Source of the DNA: Proteobacteria bacterium UBA3588
GTDB taxonomy: Bacteria > Pseudomonadota > Gammaproteobacteria > Thiohalomonadales > Thiohalomonadaceae
Reading direction: 5' to 3'
Assembly: GCA_002376325.1 (NCBI GenBank)
Contig: DFMR01000081.1
Coordinates: 1-7,419 of the forward strand
Length of the DNA: 7,419 nt
The notes beneath the pieces were generated by a model. It saw nothing but the letters and a program-made list of their open reading frames with translations, was not told the DNA's origin and ran no database searches. The first letter of the stretch is position 1. The number at the start of each line of letters is the position of its first letter. Below, piece after piece: positions 1-5,381 of the stretch. Both the position numbers and the translations under genes were made by a program.

Positions 1-280
1 GGATGGACTTATGCCGCGGAGGTTTGCCCTGCGGGTGCTTTACGCCTTCTGGGTACGCGGAGCGGCGTTGCAGGTTGTTTCCGGGAAGCGGCGACGCCAT
101 CCGCGCCGCGCCATGACGGCATGTTGACGTGCGTGCCGTTATCCTTGCGGCCGATTTCACCTCGCGGTCGGGACTGCGCAGCGCGCATCGCCGGCAGCGA
201 TACAATGCGATTAGTCATGGCCGTCCGGGCCGATCACCCTTATCGTGGCGCTTCGGGCGGGCTTGAATCCAAGCGATGAC
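1..280. other. Gene-free 5' stretch
   Basis: I find no convincing gene here. Frame 1 on the + strand is open from the window edge to a TGA at 277-279, and a 69-codon frame exists on the - strand. Both give low-complexity Arg/Ala/Gly/Pro-rich translations, have no Shine-Dalgarno site and match no family I know, so I treat them as chance open frames in GC-rich DNA. The 3' part is probably the promoter region of the cytochrome gene. It holds a short dyad ATCGC-N5-GCGAT (187-191/197-201), with GCGAT again at 207-211, ten bases after the second arm. A TACAAT box sits at 201-206 without a good -35 element. None of these is strong enough to call. Confidence 0.4.
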
Positions 281-288
281 GAGGAGGT
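281..288 (+). promoter_or_regulatory. Strong ribosome binding site that sets the GTG start
   Basis: GAGGAGGT is a near-perfect Shine-Dalgarno sequence lying 5 nt before the GTG at 294. The in-frame ATG at 276 lies upstream of this site and has no Shine-Dalgarno of its own, so translation very probably begins at the GTG and not at the ATG. Confidence 0.85.
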
Positions 289-293
289 ATTTC

Positions 294-887
294 GTGGCGC
301 AGACGACGTGGCAATTTCCGGTGCGCACATTGCACTGGACCATTGCGATTGCCGTAACCTTTCAGCAGCTGACCAGCCTGTTCATGCCTTATCCGGGAAC
401 CCAGTATCTGTTTCCCTACCATGAGTATGTCGGCCTGCTGGCCAGCCTGGCGCTGTTGCTGCTTTGGCTTTACAGCTACTCGGTCTACGATTTGCGTCTG
501 CTGTTTCCGTGGGGCAAGGCGGGACGTCAAGTGGTGGCGGCCGAAACCCGCGCCCTGTTGCGCCGCCGTCTTCCGGCCGGCGGCCACCGGGTCGGTCTCT
601 CCAGCTTCATCCACGGTCTCGGCCTACTGGCCGCGAGCGGCTGCGCCGTGACCGGCACCATGATGTTCACCATCGTGCCGCCGGGCCACAAAGGTGTGGC
701 GTCGGACCCGGTCGCCTTCACCCACTACGCGCTGGAACACAAGTTCTTCGGCACCCTGCTGTGGATCTACATCGCCGGTCACATCCTGTTCGCCCTGATC
801 CACCAGTTCAGCGGCGACAACGTGTTCGGCGCGATCTTCTCCCTGGCCCGCGACGAGCAGCCGCCGGAGGATGCCGGGAAGGAATGA
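294..887 (+). CDS. Cytochrome b561 family membrane protein
   Basis: A 197-residue integral membrane di-haem cytochrome b, expected to pass electrons between the quinone pool and a partner in or across the inner membrane. There are four hydrophobic segments, roughly residues 16-31, 44-64, 104-127 and 150-170. The histidine pattern resembles E. coli CybB. H14 (in LHW) and H43 (in YHEYVGL) start helices 1 and 2. H148 and H162 are 14 residues apart in or near helix 4. By analogy the haem ligand pairs would be H14/H162 and H43/H148. H106 (FIHG) in helix 3 is an extra conserved-looking His. The length is close to the usual 175-200. The N-terminus VRTLHW is typical of the family. I chose the GTG at 294 over the ATG at 276 because of the spacing of the GAGGAGGT site. 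The C-terminal tail (about 20 residues) is acidic and soluble. The electron partner is not in the window; a hydrogenase-type b subunit is a less likely alternative. Confidence 0.85.
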   Translation: MAQTTWQFPVRTLHWTIAIAVTFQQLTSLFMPYPGTQYLFPYHEYVGLLASLALLLLWLYSYSVYDLRLLFPWGKAGRQVVAAETRALLRRRLPAGGHRVGLSSFIHGLGLLAASGCAVTGTMMFTIVPPGHKGVASDPVAFTHYALEHKFFGTLLWIYIAGHILFALIHQFSGDNVFGAIFSLARDEQPPEDAGKE

Positions 888-893
888 ACCGCG

Positions 894-1075
894 AAACGGC
901 GGGAACCACCGAATTCACCGCAGGCAGGAATCGGACTATCGAACGCCCTTTAATCTTGGCGAGAGCCTTAGTTTTTGAACAACAACAAACACCGAACTCT
1001 CGCCAAGACGTCAAGCCCGCCAAGGATTGGGTGAACACTCGGTGAATTCGGTGTTTTCGGTGGTTCACGCCGTTT
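894..1075. repeat. Composite imperfect inverted-repeat element between convergent genes
   Basis: The arms are 894-920 and 1040-1075. The right arm, read on the - strand, matches the left (AAACGGCG, then GAACCACCG, then AATTCACCG) with one substitution and one extra 9-nt unit (AAAACACCG). The match extends weakly into the TGA stop codons on both sides (885-887 and 1079-1077), so the element fills the whole gap between two tail-to-tail genes. It encloses a second inverted repeat. It looks like a non-autonomous, MITE-like or extragenic repeat. A T5 run (1073-1077) follows the right arm on the + strand, so it may also help end transcription of the cytochrome gene, although the long loop is not that of a classical terminator. 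Confidence 0.7.
954..1008. repeat. Perfect 12-bp inverted repeat inside the composite element
   Basis: TCTTGGCGAGAG (954-965) and CTCTCGCCAAGA (997-1008) are exact reverse complements separated by 31 AT-richer bases. It is nested within the outer repeat, so the full transcript could fold into a long stem with an inner stem. No T-run follows either arm, so a simple intrinsic terminator is unlikely. Confidence 0.8.
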
Positions 1076-1076
1076 T

Positions 1077-1883
1077 TCAGCCGCGCCGTTCGTCGCGCGG
1101 GAAGTAGCGGCTCGGCGGTGCGCCGAGGGTGCGGCGGAACATGGCGATGAAGGCGCTGGCGCTGTCGTAGCCCAGCTCCTGAGCGACGCGGGTGATGCGC
1201 TGGCCGCGGCCGAGGCGGTCGATGGCCTCCAGTAGCCGCAGCCGCTTGCGCCATTCGGAGAAGGTGAGCCCGGTCTCCTTGACGAACAGCCGCGCCAGGG
1301 TGCGGGCGCTGGCCCCGGCCACTTCGGCCCACTGTTCCAGGCCGCGGCCGTCGGCCGGCGCCTGCATAAGGCCGTTGATCACCCGTTGCAGCCGCTTGTC
1401 CCGGGCCATCGGCAGGTGCAGCGCCGCCGGCTGCAGTTCGCCCAACTGGTCCAAAATCACCTCCATCAACCGCCGCGCCGGTCCTTCCGCTTCGTAGTCG
1501 TGGCCCAGTTCGGCGGCCCTCAGGATCAGCTGGTGCAGCAGCGGCGGCACGTTCATCACCCGGCACTCGGCCGGCAGATCGGCGGCCCGCGCCGGCTCCA
1601 CGTACAGGGCGTGGAGCGTCACCGAGTCGGCGGCGATCACCTCGTGCTCCATCGCCGGCGGCACCCACACCATCTGCCGCGGCGGGACGATCCAGGCGCC
1701 GCTGCGGCTGATCACGCGCAACACCCCTGAAACCGTATAGAGCATCTGGCCGCGCGGATGGCTGTGCCAGGCGACACGCAGGCCGCCCGCGACGGTGGAG
1801 GCCACGGCGAGGATGGGGCGTTCCGGATCGGCGACATAGCCGCTCGGAGGAGGGGCGAGGGATGGCAGTACGGCGATATTCAT
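1077..1883 (-). CDS. AraC-family transcriptional regulator with N-terminal cupin
   Basis: A 268-residue DNA-binding regulator. Residues 20-95 form a cupin-like sensor domain: H40, H42 and a Gly-Gln follow in HSHPRGQ, and a second cupin motif WVPPAMEHEV carries H80. Residues 165-262 form the AraC/XylS DNA-binding domain with two helix-turn-helix units, about 182-203 (LEQWAEVAGASARTLARLF) and 230-251. The second unit carries the family signature GYDSASAFIAMFRRTLGAPPSRYF. Length and architecture resemble E. coli NimR (YeaM), which is divergent from the transporter gene it controls. Here too the divergent neighbour is a transporter (SLC13/DASS type), so that gene is the likely target; the ligand is unknown. 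The ATG at 1883 is the first possible start. No Shine-Dalgarno precedes it, and a TATAAT box lies only 6 nt upstream, which suggests a leaderless mRNA. The gene converges on the cytochrome gene across the composite repeat. Confidence 0.9.
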   Translation of the reverse strand: MNIAVLPSLAPPPSGYVADPERPILAVASTVAGGLRVAWHSHPRGQMLYTVSGVLRVISRSGAWIVPPRQMVWVPPAMEHEVIAADSVTLHALYVEPARAADLPAECRVMNVPPLLHQLILRAAELGHDYEAEGPARRLMEVILDQLGELQPAALHLPMARDKRLQRVINGLMQAPADGRGLEQWAEVAGASARTLARLFVKETGLTFSEWRKRLRLLEAIDRLGRGQRITRVAQELGYDSASAFIAMFRRTLGAPPSRYFPRDERRG

Positions 1884-2115
1884 TGGCGAATTATAGGTAT
1901 CCGGCCAGCAAGTCGGGAATCATACTAAAAAACTCGAGCTATCTCGAAATACGGGATACGAAGTATCTAACCACGGGGGATGGGGGGAACATAGGGGATT
2001 AATTAATCGCCAAATCTAGCGGCCGGCCTGATGCCTCCCTCAACCGCATATTTCCCGGTAATTTCGTGACCTTTGCATTTTGTTGTCCAGATCAAAACGG
2101 AACGCACCGACCGCC
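1884..2115. promoter_or_regulatory. Divergent control region between regulator and transporter genes
   Basis: This 232-base region is clearly richer in A and T than the flanking genes. It holds several operator-like elements: a 10-bp-spaced direct repeat beginning CTCGA (1933-1942 and 1943-1952, 7 of 10 matches); a dyad GATAC-GAA-GTATC (1955-1967), with a further GTATC at 1897-1901 just upstream of the regulator's -10 box; a perfect 12-nt palindrome GATTAATTAATC (1997-2008); and GGCCGGCC (2021-2028). Direct repeats one helical turn apart suit AraC-type proteins. I could not pick a convincing -10/-35 pair for the transporter, nor a good Shine-Dalgarno site before its ATG. Confidence 0.45.
1890..1919 (-). 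promoter_or_regulatory. Candidate promoter of the AraC-family gene
   Basis: On the - strand a perfect TATAAT (-10) occupies 1895-1890 and is followed after six bases (TCGCCA) by the ATG. The best -35 is weak (TTCCCG, 1919-1914, 18-bp spacer), as is common for activator-dependent promoters. Transcription from this -10 would start at or next to the A of the ATG. Confidence 0.5.
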
Positions 2116-3519
2116 ATGACCCAACGCCGTTCGCTGACGACACGCCTGCTGCACCCCTCACTCCTGTTCGCCGCCGCCGGCCTGGCGCTGGCCCTTGGTC
2201 TGCTGCTGTTTCCGCCGGCCGCCTTCACGCCGGCGGAGAGCCGGGCGGCGGCGCTGGCGGTAGCGGCGATCGGCTTCTGGGCCACCGGTGCCATTCCGGA
2301 ACACCTCACCGCGCTGCTGTTCTTTCTCTTTGCCATGCTGTTTGCGGTGGCGCCGGCGCCGGTGGTGTTCAGCGGCTTCACATCGGTGGCCTTGTGGCTG
2401 GTATTCGCCGGCCTGGTGATCGGCGTCGCGGTACGCGCTACCGGTCTGGGGGAGCGCATTGCGCGTCACGTGGCGCGTACCCTCGACCGCAGCTACTTCG
2501 TGCTCATCGGCGGCCTGGTGGCGCTGGGCGTGATGTTCGGTTTTCTGATGCCCTCGTCGATGGGACGCGTGATCCTGCTGGTCCCCATCGCCCTGGCGGT
2601 GGCCGACCACTTCGGCTTTGCCCCGGGTTCCAAGGGCCGCACCGGGGTGGTGCTGGCGGCGGCCTTCGGCACCCACGTGCCGACCTTCGCCATCCTGCCG
2701 GCCAACGTGCCCAACATGATCCTGGTGGGCGCCTCGGAGACCATCTACTCGGTGTCGCCGCTGTACGGCGAGTATTTCTGGTTGCACTTCCCGGTGCTGG
2801 GACTGCTCAAGGCGGTGGTGCTGGTGCTGCTCATCGTCTGGTTGTTTCCCGACCAGCCGCGGGCGGCGGGGCCGGAGGCGTTGGTGACGCAGCCGGTGAC
2901 GCTGGACGAAAAGAAGCTGGCCTGGGTCCTGGCGATCGCGCTGGCGTTGTGGATGACCGACTCGATCCACCACATATCGCCGGCCTGGGTCGCGCTGGGG
3001 GCGGCAGTGCTGTTGATGCTGCCGGGTTTCGGCATGATCACCACGCAGCAGTTCAGCCGCGACATCAACTACGGTTCGATGTTTTTCGTCGTCGGCGTGA
3101 TGGGGCTGGGGGCGATGGTTTCCAAGTCGGGTTTGGGCGACTGGCTGGCGCACGGGCTGTTGTCGGTGATCCCATTGCGGCCGGGTCACACCGCGGTGAA
3201 CTTCAGCGCGCTGGCCTTCACCTCGCTGATGACCGGCGTGGTCACCACCCTGCCGGGAGTGCCGGCGGTGTTGACGCCGCTGGCGGGCAAGATGGCGCTG
3301 GCCACCGGCCTGCCGCTGCGCAGCGTGCTGATGTCGCAGGTGCTGGGATTTTCCACCACGCTGCTGCCGTATCAATCGGCGCCGCTGGTGGTTGGGGTGC
3401 AGCTGGCGGAAGAGCGGCTGGCTTCGGCCGCCAAGCTGTGCATCTTTCTCGCCGTCATCACCATCGCGGTGCTGTGGCCTCTCGACTACCTGTGGTGGCA
3501 CCTGACCGGCTGGTTGTGA
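2116..3519 (+). CDS. SLC13/DASS-type anion:cation symporter
   Basis: A 467-residue inner-membrane transporter of the divalent-anion:Na+ symporter class (also annotated as anion permease or SLC13 family), likely importing a carboxylate or another anion. It has about 11-12 hydrophobic segments. Two repeat halves are visible: GAIPEHLTALLFF at about 58-70 resembles the family motif near the first half, and FFVVGVMGLGAMVSKSGLGDWLA at about 324-346 resembles the segment before the second. At the position of the usual first SNT substrate/Na+ motif there is MPSSMGR (145-151). The second half carries TTLPGVPAVLTPLAG (377-391) instead of SNT. LPYQSAP (417-423) matches the family's late P-Y-Q motif. The basic N-terminus (MTQRRSLTTR) favours the ATG at 2116; the in-frame TTG at 2080 has no ribosome site. 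The gene diverges from the AraC-type regulator, and its stop lies 2 bases from the convergent HD-GYP stop, with no terminator between. The substrate cannot be told from sequence. Confidence 0.82.
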   Translation: MTQRRSLTTRLLHPSLLFAAAGLALALGLLLFPPAAFTPAESRAAALAVAAIGFWATGAIPEHLTALLFFLFAMLFAVAPAPVVFSGFTSVALWLVFAGLVIGVAVRATGLGERIARHVARTLDRSYFVLIGGLVALGVMFGFLMPSSMGRVILLVPIALAVADHFGFAPGSKGRTGVVLAAAFGTHVPTFAILPANVPNMILVGASETIYSVSPLYGEYFWLHFPVLGLLKAVVLVLLIVWLFPDQPRAAGPEALVTQPVTLDEKKLAWVLAIALALWMTDSIHHISPAWVALGAAVLLMLPGFGMITTQQFSRDINYGSMFFVVGVMGLGAMVSKSGLGDWLAHGLLSVIPLRPGHTAVNFSALAFTSLMTGVVTTLPGVPAVLTPLAGKMALATGLPLRSVLMSQVLGFSTTLLPYQSAPLVVGVQLAEERLASAAKLCIFLAVITIAVLWPLDYLWWHLTGWL

Positions 3520-3521
3520 TG

Positions 3522-4526
3522 TCACTGCGGCAATGGCGGCACAATGGCACCGATGTCGTCCAGCCTCAGCCGCAGCGCGTCGACGCAGTCGGGGTCGAAC
3601 AGGGTGCCGCGATGCTGGCCGATATAGTCCATGCCCTCGGGGACCGACATGCTGTGGTGATAGATGCGCCCGTCGGTGAGCGCGTCGAATACGTCGGCCA
3701 CCGCAGTGATGCGCCCCGCCAGCGGGATCGCCTCACCGGCGGTTCCCCGTGGGTAGCCGCTGCCGTCGAACCGTTCGTGGTGGGTCAGGGCGATATCCGC
3801 GCCCAGTTGCAGCCCGTCCGACATGCCGTTCTTCAATATCTCGTAGCCGAGCTGCGGGTGAGCGCGCATTACCTGGCGGTCCTCGTCGGAGAACCGGCCG
3901 GGCCGGCGCAGCACCTCGTCGGGGATGCCGATCTTGCCGATGTCGTGCAGCGACGCTCCCCATTCGATGTGGCGGCACTCCTGCTCCGGCAACATCAGGG
4001 CACGGGCGATGATGCCCGCGATACGTCCGGTGCGATAGTCGTGGGCGCCGGTCACGGAATCGTGCAGCGCATCGGCGCAGGCCAGCACCTCACGCTCGGT
4101 AAAGCGGTGCGGGTAGCGCCGGGCGGCGCGATCGAGGGCGGCATGCAGCGCTTCCCGCTGCCGCGCCGATTCGAGCAGCAGGCGGCAGCGTTGCTGCCAC
4201 TCCCAGGCGGCCACCGGGCGCTTGATATAGTCGGTGGCGCCCAGCGCAATGGCCTGCAGCGCCTCCAGCGGACGTTCGCCGTCGATCTCGATGAGGATCG
4301 GCAGATGATGATCCTCCTGACGCAGCAGCATGGTGGCGCGCAATACCAGGGAGGTGTGTTGCGCGCTCGCCACCGCCAGCAGCGGGTGGCGGCAACGCGC
4401 CAATCCGACAAGCTCCTCGGTGTCGGTGCAACACTCGACACAGACCCGCCGGTCGATCGTTGCGACGGTCTCTTTCAGGTAGTCGCAGCGCTCACGGCTG
4501 TCGGCAAATATCAATATCGGGTACAT
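3522..4526 (-). CDS. HD-GYP protein with degenerate receiver domain, likely c-di-GMP phosphodiesterase
   Basis: A 334-residue soluble two-domain protein. Residues 1-120 have a receiver-like fold: strand 1 is ILIFADS, and GATDYIKRP (96-104) keeps the conserved Lys. The phospho-acceptor Asp is missing, because the strand-3 region reads PLLAVASAQ (48-56), and only one of the acidic-pocket residues (D9) remains. It is therefore probably not phosphorylated. Residues 150-320 form an HD-GYP domain with all main motifs: DSVTGAH (H162), HDIGKIGIP (H194, D195), H223, HHERFDGSGYP (H249, H250, GYP 257-259) and VADVFDALT (D278). This is a complete metal site, so hydrolysis of c-di-GMP to pGpG or GMP is expected. 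GTGGAG lies 7 nt before the ATG and supports this start. It converges on the transporter gene with a 2-nt gap and diverges from the DUF1540 gene. Its input signal is unknown. Confidence 0.92.
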   Translation of the reverse strand: MYPILIFADSRERCDYLKETVATIDRRVCVECCTDTEELVGLARCRHPLLAVASAQHTSLVLRATMLLRQEDHHLPILIEIDGERPLEALQAIALGATDYIKRPVAAWEWQQRCRLLLESARQREALHAALDRAARRYPHRFTEREVLACADALHDSVTGAHDYRTGRIAGIIARALMLPEQECRHIEWGASLHDIGKIGIPDEVLRRPGRFSDEDRQVMRAHPQLGYEILKNGMSDGLQLGADIALTHHERFDGSGYPRGTAGEAIPLAGRITAVADVFDALTDGRIYHHSMSVPEGMDYIGQHRGTLFDPDCVDALRLRLDDIGAIVPPLPQ

Positions 4527-4533
4527 GGCTATG

Positions 4534-4539
4534 CTCCAC
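4534..4539 (-). promoter_or_regulatory. Ribosome binding site of the HD-GYP gene
   Basis: GTGGAG on the - strand ends 7 nt before the ATG at 4526 and supports that start. Confidence 0.6.
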
Positions 4540-4871
4540 GCCCTTTAGTGCTTAGTGTAGTCAAAGCGACCGTGCCTGTGCCCGAGGCATTGGGATAACC
4601 ATGCAAACGGTGCAGTTTCCAATGCCTTGCGTCTGTACTGCCGACGTCTATGCTGTGCGATACCGCAGCCCCGCGCCTTCAGCGCTAGAGACGCCGTGAT
4701 GGCCGGGCGGTGCGCTGGCAAGTTCGTGTTCCGTCATGGATTCCGCCCGCCTCGTTGCCTCGGCCGTTAAAAGGCACGGCACCGGATCTCCGGAAACTCG
4801 GCGTTGGTCGTGTCCGCGTGAGCACGGCCGTATTTCTGCACTACTGTGTCCGCGTTAGGCGGATATCGAAC
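4540..4871. promoter_or_regulatory. Divergent intergenic region with repeat elements
   Basis: There is no convincing gene in this stretch, which should hold the promoters of the HD-GYP gene (-) and the DUF1540 gene (+). Visible elements are: a 9-bp inverted repeat AGGCATTGG/CCAATGCCT (4585-4593/4619-4627, 25-nt loop); a direct repeat GTGTCCGCGT (4810-4819 and 4846-4855, 36 bp start to start); a small hairpin TCCGC-N5-GCGGA (4849-4863) shortly before the DUF1540 ribosome site; and tandem CACTAA units on the - strand near 4545-4556. An open frame from 4710 runs into the DUF1540 gene in another frame and looks spurious. No clear -35/-10 pair was found. Confidence 0.4.
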
Positions 4872-4877
4872 GGAGGG
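4872..4877 (+). promoter_or_regulatory. Ribosome binding site fixing the DUF1540 start
   Basis: GGAGGG lies 7 nt before the ATG at 4885. The earlier in-frame GTG at 4846 would add 13 residues unlike the family and has no such site, so 4885 is preferred. Confidence 0.8.
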
Positions 4878-4884
4878 AATCGTT

Positions 4885-5184
4885 ATGAAGCAACTCACCA
4901 TCGACACCCCAGTGGTTGCGTCGTGCACGGTCGGTGAATGTGCCTACAACCTCGACAACAGTTGCCGTGCCCGGGCGATCACCGTCGGCGACGGCGTGCA
5001 TCCGGGCTGCGATACCTTTTTCATGGAGAGCGGCCATGTGCATGAGAGCAAGCGTGTCGCCGGCATCGGCGCCTGCAAGGTGACGCAATGCCGGTTCAAT
5101 GACGATCTGGAATGTATCACCGAGGCGATCAGCGTAGGGCGGGCCGGCTCGTCGGTAAATTGCATGACATTCGCGGCGCGCTGA
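4885..5184 (+). CDS. Small tandem DUF1540 (Cys4) protein
   Basis: A 99-residue protein made of two copies of the DUF1540 motif. Copy 1 (residues 12-46) has C14, C19, C27 and C42. Copy 2 (62-97) has C64, C69, C77 and C93. The shared pattern is C-x-V-x2-C-x-[YF]-N-x4-C-x4-I-x-V-G, ending C-x-T-F; spacings are CX4C-X7-C-X14-C and CX4C-X7-C-X15-C. The eight Cys have the spacing of two metal sites, zinc being most likely, but the family's function is not established and metal binding is inferred. There is no signal peptide and no membrane segment, so it is probably cytoplasmic. The gene stands alone behind a strong GGAGGG site. The REP pair lies 58 nt downstream and the chemoreceptor gene converges on it. 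The HD-GYP gene is divergent and could share control signals in the 358-base spacer. Confidence 0.88.
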   Translation: MKQLTIDTPVVASCTVGECAYNLDNSCRARAITVGDGVHPGCDTFFMESGHVHESKRVAGIGACKVTQCRFNDDLECITEAISVGRAGSSVNCMTFAAR

Positions 5185-5242
5185 CTCGGAGACGCGACCA
5201 TTGAAATGCCGGCCGATGCACGAATCGCACACTCATAACGCA

Positions 5243-5291
5243 TGGGAGCGGCTCCGCCGCGATAAACGAAGTCGCGGCGGAGCCGCTCCCA
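5243..5291. repeat. Inverted REP pair (REPIN-like) with perfect 20-bp arms
   Basis: The arm TGGGAGCGGCTCCGCCGCGA (5243-5262) is followed by a 9-nt loop and its exact reverse complement (5272-5291). Each arm is itself a small palindrome (GCGGC-TCC-GCCGC) preceded by GGGA, the classic REP design. It closely resembles from memory the GTGGGAGCGGCTT...GCCGCGA REPs of Pseudomonas and Xanthomonas relatives. Such elements are spread by REP-associated Y1 tyrosine transposases (RAYT) encoded elsewhere in the genome. It lies between two convergent genes, where it may also stabilise or end both transcripts. No T-run follows. Confidence 0.88.
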
Positions 5292-5381
5292 CCGAATAGA
5301 TGGAACCGTTGATAGCGATAGGTGCGATTCGTCTGGCTCCGCCAACTCGTCGTGTGCGGTACGCAGCGCCGTTGCCACTGC

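Noticed and set aside
9..218. A 69-codon - strand frame at the left edge
   Set aside because: No ribosome site, no recognisable motif and Arg/Pro/Ala bias; I cannot support it as a gene.
464..1045. A 193-codon + strand frame overlapping the cytochrome gene and running into the repeat
   Set aside because: Arg/Pro/His-rich shadow of the cytochrome frame with no ribosome site.
808..1668. A 286-codon - strand frame over the AraC gene and repeat
   Set aside because: Its translation is low-complexity Gly/Ala/Arg, and it overlaps the well-supported AraC frame.
1999..2028. Rare restriction-site-like words TTAATTAA and GGCCGGCC close together, suggesting a cloning linker
   Set aside because: They lie in a natural divergent promoter region with no vector sequence around them. 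The first is part of a larger natural palindrome, and the second is expected in GC-rich DNA.
2080..2115. A TTG start for the transporter, 12 codons upstream
   Set aside because: No Shine-Dalgarno precedes it, and the added residues are not needed for the transporter fold; the ATG at 2116 is a more usual start.
2158..3525. A 455-codon - strand frame opposite the transporter
   Set aside because: The translation is dominated by Gln, Arg and His with no domain; it is a shadow of the transporter codons.
2073..4598. An 841-codon open frame on the + strand across the transporter and HD-GYP genes
   Set aside because: It is out of frame with the transporter and antisense to the HD-GYP gene. Both of those encode clear domains, while this frame gives low-complexity Gly/Ala/Arg sequence. 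It is a by-product of high GC.
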